Source: an uncultured Bacteroides sp. (lineage in GTDB: Bacteria > Bacteroidota > Bacteroidia > Bacteroidales > Bacteroidaceae). Taken from it: DNA of 60,577 nucleotides. The stretch spans positions 1-60,577 of the forward strand of contig CAMTOS010000006.1 of NCBI GenBank assembly GCA_947074195.1, read 5' to 3'. The notes under the pieces are model-generated. The model was not told the DNA's origin. It searched no databases and saw only the letters and a list, made by a program, of their open reading frames with translations. Shown here piece after piece: positions 1 through 9,708 of this stretch. Made by a program: the position numbers and the translations under genes. Positions within the stretch are counted from its first letter, which is position 1. The number at the start of each line of letters is the position of its first letter.

Positions 1-48
1 TCTCCACTAATCTTAACACTCTTTCCCTACACGACGCTCTTCCGATCT
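1..48 (+). other. Illumina P5 dual-index adapter (assembly artefact)
   Basis: Bases 16-48 match all 33 bases of the Illumina TruSeq read-1 sequencing primer. The eight bases before it (8-15, TAATCTTA) equal the TruSeq HT i5 index that I recall as D506. Bases 1-7 (TCTCCAC) match the P5 tail TCTACAC with one mismatch. The order P5 tail, i5 index, read-1 primer is exactly that of a dual-index library molecule. Genomic sequence therefore starts at about base 49, and this is a contig end. Confidence 0.98.
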
Positions 49-111
49 GGAACTGGCTGGGTTATGCATCAACAACATTCATAACTACTATATCAGGTTC
101 AAAACAGTTAG

Positions 112-161
112 ATACAAAAAAAAAAGCATCTGCCGGTATTAATACCTCGCAGATGCTTTTT
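112..161 (-). terminator. Intrinsic terminator of grpE-dnaJ
   Basis: A 13-bp stem (121-133 with 149-161) encloses a smaller inverted repeat GGTATTAATACC. On the minus strand it is followed by a run of about ten U residues (complement of the A run at 116-125). It lies 34 bases past the dnaJ stop. Confidence 0.85.
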
Positions 162-194
162 ATATCTCTAATAAGAAGTGTTACAAAGAATCTT

Positions 195-1370
195 TTAATC
201 GAAAAGATTTCTGAATGTGCGGAAGATCTTCTCTTTAACCGATGTGTTAGGTTTGAAATTGTTAGAACCATTCAGGTTTTCTACAACTGCCTTTTCATCT
301 TTGCTCAGAGTTTCAGGAATATAAACGCTGATGTGTACCAGTAAGTCGCCGGTACCGTATCCGTTTACATTTGGAACACCTTTGCCACGAAGACGAAGTA
401 CTTTGCCGGGTTGTGTACCAGCATCGATCTTCACTTTTACTTTAGCATCAACAGTAGGAATTTCTACTGATGTACCCAATGCTGCATCGGGGAAGCTAAG
501 TAGTAAGTTATAAATCAGGTCGTTGCCATCGCGTAGCAATTCTTCATGTTGTTCTTCTTCGACCATGATCAATAAATCGCCTGGAACACCATTGTGTTTA
601 CCTGCATTACCTTTGCCGCCCATAGAAAGCTGCATGCCTTCTACTACGCCACCAGGAATCTTAACATCGATGGTTTCTTCGCCATATACAATACCGTCAC
701 CATTACAAGCGCTACATTTGTGCTTGATGGTTTTACCTTCACCATTACATGATGGACAGGTTGCGCGGGTTTGCATAGTACCAAGAATGGTTTGCTGCTG
801 GCGAATTACCGAACCTGTACCTCTACAGGTTGCACAGGTTTCTGCACCTTCGCTGCCTTCTGCACCACTACCATGACAAGCGTCGCACTGAACATATTTC
901 TTCAGTTTGAACTTTTTGTCGGCACCCGATACAATTTCTTTAAGTGAAAGTTTTACTTTAACACGCAGGTCAGATCCTCTGAAGCGTCTTTGTTGCTGAG
1001 TTTCGCCTCCGAAACCGCCAAAGCCTCCGAAGCCACCGCCACCACGTGCATGGCCACCAAATATATCACCAAACATGGAGAAAATATCATCCATTGACAT
1101 ACCCTGACCGAATCCGCCGAATGGTCCGCCATTTCCGGCAGCTCCGCCAACACCTGCATGTCCGAACTGATCGTAGCGTGCGCGTTTGTCGTCGTTGCTT
1201 AATACCTCATATGCTTCTGCTGCTTCTTTAAACTTATCTTCAGCAGTTTTATCACCGGGATTCTTATCGGGGTGAAATTGAAGCGCCTTTTTACGGTATG
1301 CTTTTCTTATTTCTTCATAACTGGCGGTCTTGGTGACCTCCAACACTTCATAGTAGTCTCTTTTCTCCAT
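195..1370 (-). CDS. dnaJ: Chaperone protein DnaJ (Hsp40)
   Basis: Co-chaperone that stimulates the DnaK ATPase and delivers unfolded clients in the cytoplasm. The 391-residue length is normal for full-length DnaJ. The J domain (about residues 5-70) has the essential HPD at 33-35. A Gly/Phe-rich linker follows (about 74-123). Four zinc-binding CxxCxGxG repeats lie at 162-169, 179-186, 205-212 and 219-226, then the C-terminal substrate-binding domain. It starts 9 bases after the grpE stop, so the two are one operon. A strong terminator follows. dnaK is not in this window. Confidence 0.98.
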   Translation of the reverse strand: MEKRDYYEVLEVTKTASYEEIRKAYRKKALQFHPDKNPGDKTAEDKFKEAAEAYEVLSNDDKRARYDQFGHAGVGGAAGNGGPFGGFGQGMSMDDIFSMFGDIFGGHARGGGGFGGFGGFGGETQQQRRFRGSDLRVKVKLSLKEIVSGADKKFKLKKYVQCDACHGSGAEGSEGAETCATCRGTGSVIRQQQTILGTMQTRATCPSCNGEGKTIKHKCSACNGDGIVYGEETIDVKIPGGVVEGMQLSMGGKGNAGKHNGVPGDLLIMVEEEQHEELLRDGNDLIYNLLLSFPDAALGTSVEIPTVDAKVKVKIDAGTQPGKVLRLRGKGVPNVNGYGTGDLLVHISVYIPETLSKDEKAVVENLNGSNNFKPNTSVKEKIFRTFRNLFD

Positions 1371-1379
1371 AATTTATTA

Positions 1380-1970
1380 TTATTCTCCAACTACCACTTT
1401 TGCGTGGCGAAGTACTTTATCGTTTAATGTATAACCGTTTTGTACACAGTCCAGAATTTTACCTTTCTGTTCTTCGCTTGGTGCAGGAACAACTGCAATA
1501 GCTTCATGATAATCTGTGTCCAAAGGCTGGTCTTTAGTTTCTATTTTTTTTACGCCGTTTTGTCCGAGTACTGCAAGAAATTTATTGAAAATCAAATCAA
1601 CACCTTCTTTTACAGCTTTCACATCGGTTGCTTTCTCCATATTGCTTAATGCACGTTCCATGTCATCAACAATAGGCAGAATGCTGTTCAATGTTTTTTC
1701 ACCACCATTCAGAATAAGTTCACTTTTTTCTTTCATGGTACGTTTGCGGAAGTTATCGTATTCTGCGGCTAAACGAAGATACTTATCACGCTGATCTTCA
1801 AGTTCGGCAGTGATCTCATTCATCTTTTTCGTTACCTCATCAACTTCCTCTTCAACAGTTTCAGGAGCTGCTTCCTGAGTTTCCTCAACAGTCTCGTTGT
1901 CTACTTTTATTTCTTCGTTCTTAGGATCAAATTCCATATCTTTTGCTGTTTCTTTTTTCTTTGATTTCAT
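1380..1970 (-). CDS. grpE: Nucleotide exchange factor GrpE
   Basis: GrpE releases ADP from DnaK and completes the Hsp70 cycle with the adjacent DnaJ. The 196-residue protein has an acidic, low-complexity N-terminus (about 1-45), a long charged helix that should form the dimeric coiled coil (about 45-100, including the RKRTMKEK segment), and the C-terminal beta domain ending in the family-typical RHAKVVVGE. It is the first gene of the grpE-dnaJ operon; a TAnnTTTG element lies 128 bases upstream. No CIRCE-type heat-shock operator was seen, so heat regulation, if any, is by another route. Confidence 0.97.
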   Translation of the reverse strand: MKSKKKETAKDMEFDPKNEEIKVDNETVEETQEAAPETVEEEVDEVTKKMNEITAELEDQRDKYLRLAAEYDNFRKRTMKEKSELILNGGEKTLNSILPIVDDMERALSNMEKATDVKAVKEGVDLIFNKFLAVLGQNGVKKIETKDQPLDTDYHEAIAVVPAPSEEQKGKILDCVQNGYTLNDKVLRHAKVVVGE

Positions 1971-2097
1971 AACTGGTTATATTTTTATATGTTTATAATT
2001 TACGTTTTCGGGAAAGATTCTCTTAACATTCATCAATCCACTTCTACATAAAACAACAAAAAGTTTGCCAGGTTCATAAGATTTCCAAAAATCGCCA

Positions 2098-2105
2098 CAA
2101 AGGTA
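2098..2105 (-). promoter_or_regulatory. Candidate -7 promoter element for grpE-dnaJ
   Basis: The minus strand reads TACCTTTG, a match to the Bacteroidota sigma-ABfr -7 consensus TAnnTTTG. No clear -33 TTTG lies at 19-21 bases; a TTG lies at about 23. It implies a 5' untranslated region of about 120 bases. Confidence 0.55.
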
Positions 2106-2161
2106 ATATATTTCTGTCATACTGACACCAATAAGGTGATGCCAAATTCATTTAAAATGCG

Positions 2162-2169
2162 TATCTTTG
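2162..2169 (+). promoter_or_regulatory. Candidate -7 promoter element for the ABC-F gene
   Basis: TATCTTTG matches TAnnTTTG, 34 bases before the ABC-F start codon and divergent from the grpE promoter 57 bases away. No clear -33 element was seen. Confidence 0.6.
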
Positions 2170-2188
2170 CGCGCTAATTCAGAATTAA

Positions 2189-3820
<1,632 letters not shown>

Positions 3821-3844
3821 TCATTAATCGCTTATCACGATATA

Positions 3845-3875
3845 AAGGTGCAACCTGCGGGTTGTGCCTTTTTTT
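3845..3875 (+). terminator. Intrinsic terminator after the ABC-F gene
   Basis: An 11-bp stem with two G-T pairs (3845-3855 with 3860-3870) and loop TGCG, followed by seven T residues. Confidence 0.85.
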
Positions 3876-3977
3876 GTGCCAAAATTTCACTAAAAATGTT
3901 TAGGTTATCAAAACTCGTTAATTCGTAAACTTTTGCTCTGTATCAAATGTTTAAATCATAAATTAATCATAAAATGA

Positions 3978-4232
3978 ATGCTTATGTATTTTCTATGGTA
4001 TCTTTTAATAGGTGCACTGGCCGGTTTAATAGCGGGCATGATTGTACGAGGTTATGGGTTCGGTATCATCATTAATATTCTTCTGGGTATTGCCGGCGGT
4101 CTGTTGGGAGGCTGGATATTCAGTTGGTTTGGCATCGAAGCTACAAACTGGTTTTGGGGATTACTGATTGCTGTATGCGGAGCTATAATCATACTGTGGA
4201 TAGCCAATGCATTCAGGCGTCGAAAGAGTTGA
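3978..4232 (+). CDS. GlsB/YeaQ/YmgE-family small membrane protein
   Basis: 84 residues made almost wholly of three hydrophobic, glycine-rich segments (about 2-22, 28-50 and 55-78) and ending in the basic tail RRRKS. The pattern GALAGLIAGMIVRGYGFGI, then LLGIAGGLLGGW, is that of the transglycosylase-associated / GlsB-YeaQ family, seen in many stress regulons but of unknown mechanism. The start could also be the in-frame ATG two codons on. It is followed 38 bases on by another small membrane protein, probably in one transcript. Confidence 0.8.
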   Translation: MLMYFLWYLLIGALAGLIAGMIVRGYGFGIIINILLGIAGGLLGGWIFSWFGIEATNWFWGLLIAVCGAIIILWIANAFRRRKS

Positions 4233-4270
4233 TAACTAAAATATTTATTTAATCATTAAAGAATAAAGCT

Positions 4271-4543
4271 ATGGGATGTAATTGTGACAGCAGTAAATTC
4301 TGGATCGGATTGGGCATCGGAACTGCGTTTGGTGTATTGGCATACTATCTTTCTAAGACAGTGAAAGCTAAACAGATGAAAGCACAGGTGCTTACTGCCC
4401 TTGAAGAACTGGAAGTAGTGGCAATGGATAAATACGATTGCGCTAAACAGATTGTGAAAGAAAAAGGTGCTAAAGTGGCTGGTCAGGTGGCTGTAAAGGC
4501 TGCTGATATTAAAGCTAAACTGGAAGAACCTGATGCAGAATAG
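4271..4543 (+). CDS. Small single-pass membrane protein, YtxH-like layout
   Basis: 90 residues that I do not recognise as a named gene. The N-terminus is Cys-rich (MGCNCDSS). One Gly-rich membrane helix (about 11-27, WIGLGIGTAFGVLAYYL) follows, then a charged, Ala/Lys-rich C-terminal helix that may coil. The helix-plus-amphipathic-tail layout resembles YtxH-like stress proteins. With the GlsB-like gene just upstream, an envelope-stress role is an inference only. Confidence 0.65.
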   Translation: MGCNCDSSKFWIGLGIGTAFGVLAYYLSKTVKAKQMKAQVLTALEELEVVAMDKYDCAKQIVKEKGAKVAGQVAVKAADIKAKLEEPDAE

Positions 4544-4578
4544 ATCGGTTGAAAGAAGTACTGATTAAAAAATGAAAT

Positions 4579-4619
4579 AGCCAGCATTTAAACGAAATCT
4601 CTTCGGTGAAATGCTGGCT
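4579..4619. terminator. Hairpin between convergent genes, possible terminator
   Basis: A perfect 11-bp inverted repeat (AGCCAGCATTT at 4579-4589, complement at 4609-4619) with a 19-base loop. It has a poor T tract on the plus strand and an A-rich 5' flank, so it could serve either direction weakly. Confidence 0.5.
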
Positions 4620-4755
4620 TGTAGTGTTTAAGTGGCTACGCAATTTCATTATGACTAATATTAAATTCTTATACTGCAAAGATAGTGGGTCTCAGGATAC
4701 CCTGCAATCCCTATAATTTGGTATATTGAATGGTAATACTCACCATAAAAGGGGA

Positions 4756-5793
4756 TTATTTAGTGATTTCCCCGATCATACACGTATTCATCAAATATCT
4801 TATCTCACGGTTTGAATAGCCGTGACCCAATAAAAACATCAGTTTGGAAAGGGCACACTCCGGTGTACTGTCATATCCGCTGATGACGCCCGCCTGCAAC
4901 AGATGAATACCTGTTTCATAACGTTCCATCTCTACAGCGCCCGATGCACACTGGGTAATGTTTACTATAATAATGCCTCTGTCAGTAGCTTCCTTCAATA
5001 AACGGATGAGCCATGGCTTTTGAGGCGCATTACCCGAACCGAATGTTTTCAGCACCACTGCTTTTATACCTTCTGCATGGAGCAGGGCTTCAACCACATT
5101 TTCCTGTATACCCGGGAAAAGGGTAAGAATCACCACATTGGTATCAAACAAATAGTGGGGTTTAAACTTCTTTGTCGGGTCTGCTTTCCGGATCAGTCTC
5201 GGTTCATATTTGATATGAATACCTACACGGGCAAGTGCCGGGTAATTGAATGAGCGGAATGCATTAAAATTCTCTGCGTTGATTTTCGTGGTACGATTGC
5301 CACGCATCAGGTGATTTTCGAAGAATATACAAACTTCGGGGACCATTGGACTGCCATCCGGATGTTTGGCTGCTGCAATCTCTATAGAGGTAATCAGATT
5401 CTCTTTACCATCTGTTCGCAGTGTGCCGATAGGGAGCTGTGAGCCGGTAAGGATCACTGGTTTACCCAGATTCTCGAGCATAAAGCTAAGGGCCGAAGCG
5501 GTATAAGCCATGGTGTCGGTACCATGAAGAATTACAAAGCCATCGAAATTATCATAATTGTAATTGATAATCTTTACCAGTTTTGCCCAGTATCGTGGTT
5601 CCATATCAGATGAATCAATCGGAGGATCGAACTGATAGGAAGAGATACGGTAATTGAAACGTTTCAATTCGGGAACATGATGAAGAAGATGATCAAAGTT
5701 GAAGTTCTCGAGGGCACCCGTATCCGGGTTTTCAATCATACCAATTGTACCACCTGTATAAATTAATAAGACCGAAGGGTATTTTACTATCAT
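4756..5793 (-). CDS. ansA: Type I L-asparaginase
   Basis: Hydrolyses asparagine to aspartate and ammonia. The 345 residues show the family's first motif YTGGTIGMIENP with the catalytic Thr (about T16). The second motif HGTDTMAYTASAL (about 90-102) holds the second Thr-Asp pair, followed by GSQLPIG. There is no signal peptide, so it should be the cytoplasmic type I enzyme rather than the periplasmic type II. It lies downstream of trpA but has its own consensus promoter in the 121-base gap, so it need not follow trp regulation. Confidence 0.93.
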   Translation of the reverse strand: MIVKYPSVLLIYTGGTIGMIENPDTGALENFNFDHLLHHVPELKRFNYRISSYQFDPPIDSSDMEPRYWAKLVKIINYNYDNFDGFVILHGTDTMAYTASALSFMLENLGKPVILTGSQLPIGTLRTDGKENLITSIEIAAAKHPDGSPMVPEVCIFFENHLMRGNRTTKINAENFNAFRSFNYPALARVGIHIKYEPRLIRKADPTKKFKPHYLFDTNVVILTLFPGIQENVVEALLHAEGIKAVVLKTFGSGNAPQKPWLIRLLKEATDRGIIIVNITQCASGAVEMERYETGIHLLQAGVISGYDSTPECALSKLMFLLGHGYSNREIRYLMNTCMIGEITK

Positions 5794-5824
5794 ATTTTTC
5801 GTTTCTCGAATTAATATTTCAGTG

Positions 5825-5856
5825 CAAAGGTAGAAAATATCATTCCCATTAACAAA
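5825..5856 (-). promoter_or_regulatory. Promoter of ansA
   Basis: The minus strand carries TTTG (5853-5856), a 20-base spacer, then TACCTTTG (5825-5832). This is a full match to the Bacteroidota TTTG / TAnnTTTG promoter at consensus spacing, 32 bases before the ansA start. Confidence 0.8.
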
Positions 5857-5914
5857 GAGTACTTCATGGAATTACAGGATAAAATTTAATTACCCGCGTT
5901 CTGTTTCTGATTTG

Positions 5915-6688
5915 TTACTCATTAATTGCTTTCAGCAAACGGTTAATTGCTTTTTGCGGGTTTATTTCTTCATTTAATAATTTCACAAACGAACTACCGA
6001 TGATTCCGCCACGTGCATATTTGCAGGCTGCATCGAATGTTTCGCGATTGGAGATACCAAAACCGATCATTCGAGGATTGCGCAGATTCATGTCGTTGAT
6101 GCGCTTGAAGTATTCGATTTTCTTCTCTTCGAATGTCTGCTGTGCACCGGTTGTAGCAGCCGATGATACCATATATATAAAGCCATCGGTATGTGCATCG
6201 ATATCGCGAATGCGCTCTTCGCTGGTTTCGGGAGTAATAAGCATTACGACTTTAATATTGTACTGATCGGCTATGGGCTTATAGTATTTTAGATAATCGC
6301 CAAAAGGAAGGTCGGGAATGATCACGCCATCAATACCACAAGTCTGGCACGATTGGCAGAACTTTTCGAAGCCGTATTGCATAATGGGATTCAGATAACC
6401 CATCAGAATGAGTGGAATATTTACCTCTTTGCGGATATCCTGAAGCTGATTGAAAAGGAGTTTCAGCGACATGCCGTTTCTCAGTGCTGTAGTGGCTGCG
6501 TTTTGAATCACAATGCCATCGGCCATAGGATCACTGAAAGGGATGCCAATCTCGATCATATCCACACCATTGTTTTCAAGGGTCTTAATCACCTCGCAGG
6601 TGTTATCCAGTTCAGGTGCTCCGGCACAAAAGTAAATGGATAATAAGTTATTTTTAGTGCTGCCGAACAGCTGATTTATTCTATTCAT
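5915..6688 (-). CDS. trpA: Tryptophan synthase alpha subunit
   Basis: Cleaves indole-3-glycerol phosphate to indole and glyceraldehyde-3-phosphate; indole is channelled to TrpB. The 257-residue TIM barrel shows the catalytic Glu in [17 protein letters not shown], the signature of the family, and the phosphate-binding loop region GFGISN. It is the last gene of the trp operon, 12 bases after trpF, although trpB, its partner, is the first gene. Length is near the usual 260-270. Confidence 0.97.
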   Translation of the reverse strand: MNRINQLFGSTKNNLLSIYFCAGAPELDNTCEVIKTLENNGVDMIEIGIPFSDPMADGIVIQNAATTALRNGMSLKLLFNQLQDIRKEVNIPLILMGYLNPIMQYGFEKFCQSCQTCGIDGVIIPDLPFGDYLKYYKPIADQYNIKVVMLITPETSEERIRDIDAHTDGFIYMVSSAATTGAQQTFEEKKIEYFKRINDMNLRNPRMIGFGISNRETFDAACKYARGGIIGSSFVKLLNEEINPQKAINRLLKAINE

Positions 6689-6700
6689 AACGTTTAATTT

Positions 6701-7318
6701 CTAATATAATTTATCTAAGAAGGATTTTAAAAGATGGACGTCTTTCTTTCCGGGTGATAGTTCGAAACGACTATTCAGGTCGTAACCAATTAAGGCCGGA
6801 TGATGAAAGGCTTTCAGTGCTTTCGGACTATACGGATTGATGCCACCACTAAGTAAAAACGGAGTAGAGCAGTTGTACAGATTCAGTATGTTCCAGTCGA
6901 ACTGACTACCTGAGCCGCCATACTTCTCAGTTTTTGTATCGAAAACAAAGTAGTCGCAATAATCTACATAGTTTTTTACCTCAAGCAAATCTTTGGCTTT
7001 TGCAATGGGAAAAGCCTTGATAATTTTATATCCGGCTCTTGATAGCGTACGACAATACTCAGGCGATTCATGTCCGTGCAACTGAATATAGTCCAGGCCG
7101 AAACGGTCGGCATACATCTCTATCGTTTCCTTCTTTTCGTTTACAAATACCCCTGTACGTTTTGCCTTCCCGGGTAGATAATCGGGCATTTCGAAAACAA
7201 AGCGTGGCGATTTATGATAGAAGATAAATCCGATCATATCTACCGGCAATGTTTCGATTTCTCTGATATTATCTCCGTTGCACATGCCGCACACTTTTAT
7301 TATTTTGTCATTTATCAT
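6701..7318 (-). CDS. trpF: Phosphoribosylanthranilate isomerase
   Basis: Isomerises N-(5-phosphoribosyl)anthranilate to the CdRP intermediate, the third step of tryptophan synthesis. The 205-residue TIM barrel shows the family start IKVCGMCNGDNI with the catalytic Cys (usually KICG), the IQLHGHESPEYC strand, and FVFDTKTEKYGGSGSQFDW with the general-acid Asp and phosphate loop. It stands alone here rather than fused to TrpC as in enterobacteria. It is 13 bases after trpC. Confidence 0.96.
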   Translation of the reverse strand: MINDKIIKVCGMCNGDNIREIETLPVDMIGFIFYHKSPRFVFEMPDYLPGKAKRTGVFVNEKKETIEMYADRFGLDYIQLHGHESPEYCRTLSRAGYKIIKAFPIAKAKDLLEVKNYVDYCDYFVFDTKTEKYGGSGSQFDWNILNLYNCSTPFLLSGGINPYSPKALKAFHHPALIGYDLNSRFELSPGKKDVHLLKSFLDKLY

Positions 7319-7331
7319 AGAGATTCTTTTT

Positions 7332-8117
7332 TTATTTTAGTTCTTCGATAAAAGCCGATAATGCTTCTCCGGGATGATGCGTTTTCATAAAAGCTTCACC
7401 CATCAGGAAGCCTTTGAATCCGGCTTTCTGCAAATGTAATACCGTTTCAGGGTTTGACAATCCACTTTCCGAAACTAATAGTTTATTTTTTGGTAATAAT
7501 TCGGCTAACCGGAATGAGTTGGCCACATCGGTATGGAAGCTTCCAAGATTGCGATTGTTTACGCCAACCATATCTACATCCGTAGTTGTATAATCTATTT
7601 CGTCTTCGTGGTGCACTTCGAGCAGAACTTCTAAGTTTAACTCATGAGCAACATTTGTCAGATATCGGCATTGCTCCCGGGTGATGGCGGCTGCAATCAA
7701 AAGTATAGCATCGGCACCAATCACTCTGGCCTGATAAATCTGATACTCATCGATAATAAAGTCTTTTCTGATAATCGGAAGATCAGTTAACGGGCGCGCA
7801 TTACGAACATCGCGCATACTGCCACCAAAATACTTCTCATCGGTAAGAATAGAAAGGGCTGATGCACCCGCTTTCTGATAGGCAGGAATGACTTCATCGA
7901 CATTGGCATTTCTGAAAATCCAGTCTTTAGAGGGCGAACGGCGTTTGAACTCACTGATAATGCCTGTAGATGATTGAGCCAGTGATGCTTTCATGGAACG
8001 TGTCTGAGGCAAGTCTTCTACACCTTCCTGAAGTTGCTCAAACGGAATCATTCGTTTTTGCAGGTCGACCTCAAACCGTTTGTTGGCGATGATTTCTGAG
8101 AGGATATCTTTCTTCAT
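7332..8117 (-). CDS. trpC: Indole-3-glycerol phosphate synthase
   Basis: Closes the indole ring to give indole-3-glycerol phosphate. The 261 residues show the substrate-binding motif EFKRRSPSK (about 57-65), the catalytic Lys in PIIRKDFIIDEYQI, and the later VGVNNRNLGSF and LVSESGLSNPE motifs. This is a monofunctional, cytoplasmic enzyme of normal length, 6 bases after trpD. Confidence 0.97.
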   Translation of the reverse strand: MKKDILSEIIANKRFEVDLQKRMIPFEQLQEGVEDLPQTRSMKASLAQSSTGIISEFKRRSPSKDWIFRNANVDEVIPAYQKAGASALSILTDEKYFGGSMRDVRNARPLTDLPIIRKDFIIDEYQIYQARVIGADAILLIAAAITREQCRYLTNVAHELNLEVLLEVHHEDEIDYTTTDVDMVGVNNRNLGSFHTDVANSFRLAELLPKNKLLVSESGLSNPETVLHLQKAGFKGFLMGEAFMKTHHPGEALSAFIEELK

Positions 8118-8123
8118 GGCAGA

Positions 8124-9119
8124 TTAACTATTGAGTTCAACGTATTTTTTGAAGGTATTCAGGGCAGCTCCGCTTTCGAGCGACTGACGTGCAATGGCAA
8201 TACATTCTTCAATGCTCTTCTCGGGATGAATCACACGAATAGCAAAAGCTGCATTCACCATGACCACGCTCTTTTGCGCTTCAGTGCCTTTGTTGTTCAG
8301 TACATTATCGAAAATTACTGCTGCTTCTTTCACTGTATTACCACCATCCAGATCGGCTTCACTGAATCTTTTAAAGCCTAAACCTTCGGGCGTATAGATT
8401 TTTTCGTTATCGCGGGTAGCCACTTTGAAATCGGCAGTAAGCGATATTTCATCGTAACCATCGAGACTGTGTACTACGGCAAATTGTGTAGGACTCTCCT
8501 GATAGGTATAGTTGTAAAGACGCAGCAATGGCAGGTTATAAACGCCCAAAAGCTGATAGTGTGGCAGCACAGGATTGACCAGCGGACCGAGCATGTTGAA
8601 GAAAGTGCGCACTCCTAATGCTTTACGAACAGGTGCAACCGCTTTCAGTGCAGGGTTAAAGAGTGGGGCATGAAGATAGGCAATGTTGCATTCTTCCATC
8701 GACTTCAATAGCTTATCGTTGTCACTGGTAAATTTAATGCCATGCTCTTCCATCACATTACTGGCACCGCTTACTGAAGTGGCACCGTAATTGCCATGTT
8801 TCACTACCGGATATCCTGCTCCGGCCACGGTAAAACAGGCTGCAGTAGATATATTGAAAGTATTTTTGCCATCGCCACCGGTCCCTACAATATCAATGGG
8901 TTTGTAGGCATCGAGTGCAACAGGAGTTCTCATTTCGAGCAAGGCATCGCGGAAACCGCAAAGTTCTTCTACTGAAATATTACGCATCAGGAACACGGTA
9001 ATCAGTGAGGCAATCTGTGCATCGTTATATTTGCCCTGGGCGATGTTCAGCAATATAGTGGCTGCTTCATCACGATTCAGGTATTGATGTTCAAAGAGTT
9101 TGTAGAGTATATTTTTCAT
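8124..9119 (-). CDS. trpD: Anthranilate phosphoribosyltransferase
   Basis: Transfers the phosphoribosyl group of PRPP to anthranilate. The 331 residues show the PRPP/Mg-binding motif DIVGTGGDGKNTFNIST (about 77-93), KHGNYGATS, the conserved Arg region, and a second metal motif around LDGYDEIS. It is a stand-alone enzyme, not fused to TrpG. It starts 18 bases after the trpG stop. Confidence 0.97.
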   Translation of the reverse strand: MKNILYKLFEHQYLNRDEAATILLNIAQGKYNDAQIASLITVFLMRNISVEELCGFRDALLEMRTPVALDAYKPIDIVGTGGDGKNTFNISTAACFTVAGAGYPVVKHGNYGATSVSGASNVMEEHGIKFTSDNDKLLKSMEECNIAYLHAPLFNPALKAVAPVRKALGVRTFFNMLGPLVNPVLPHYQLLGVYNLPLLRLYNYTYQESPTQFAVVHSLDGYDEISLTADFKVATRDNEKIYTPEGLGFKRFSEADLDGGNTVKEAAVIFDNVLNNKGTEAQKSVVMVNAAFAIRVIHPEKSIEECIAIARQSLESGAALNTFKKYVELNS

Positions 9120-9137
9120 CTTGTTGATTCATTTAAT

Positions 9138-9704
9138 TTATAATTTGAGAAAGTTCTCAAGTATGGTTTTTCCTTTTGGAGTCAGCACCGATTCGGGATG
9201 GAACTGGATGCCGTATACTTCGTAAGTACGATGGCGAAGTGCCATGATTTGTCCTTCGGCACTTTCGGCTGTAATCTCCAGACAATCGGGGAAAGCTTCT
9301 TTGCTGACTACCCATGAATGGTATCTGCCTACCAGGATTTCATTGTTCAATCCTTTGAACAATACCGAATGATCAAGGATTTTAATCTGCGACTGTATGC
9401 CGTGAAATACTTCGGTCAGGTTGGTAAGTTGTCCGCCAAATGCTTCGCCAATGGCCTGATGCCCCAGGCAAACACCAAGAATCTTTTTCGTAGGAGCATA
9501 TCTTTTAATTACCGGTAATAGCAAACCTGCTTCTGAAGGAATACCCGGACCGGGAGAAAGAATAATCTTATCATATTGTTCCACGTCATCCAGATCGATC
9601 TGATCGTTGCGGATTACCGTAACATCTGTTGCACCCAACTCTTTTACTAAATGCAAAAGGTTGTAGGTAAATGAATCGTAGTTATCTAATAATAGTATTT
9701 TCAT
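9138..9704 (-). CDS. trpG: Anthranilate synthase component II (glutamine amidotransferase)
   Basis: Supplies ammonia from glutamine to TrpE. The 188-residue class I amidotransferase domain shows NYDSFTYNL at the start, the oxyanion motif SPGPGIP, the nucleophile Cys in GVCLGHQAIGEAFGG, and the His-Glu pair in GIQFHPESVLTPKG. It may also serve p-aminobenzoate synthesis (PabA role), as in many bacteria with a single such subunit; the sequence cannot decide this. It follows trpE after 4 bases, suggesting coupled translation. Confidence 0.96.
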   Translation of the reverse strand: MKILLLDNYDSFTYNLLHLVKELGATDVTVIRNDQIDLDDVEQYDKIILSPGPGIPSEAGLLLPVIKRYAPTKKILGVCLGHQAIGEAFGGQLTNLTEVFHGIQSQIKILDHSVLFKGLNNEILVGRYHSWVVSKEAFPDCLEITAESAEGQIMALRHRTYEVYGIQFHPESVLTPKGKTILENFLKL

Positions 9705-9708
9705 CGCT

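Noticed and set aside
62..271. 69-residue frame on the minus strand near the contig end
   Set aside because: It runs through the dnaJ terminator and part of dnaJ in another frame, next to adapter sequence.
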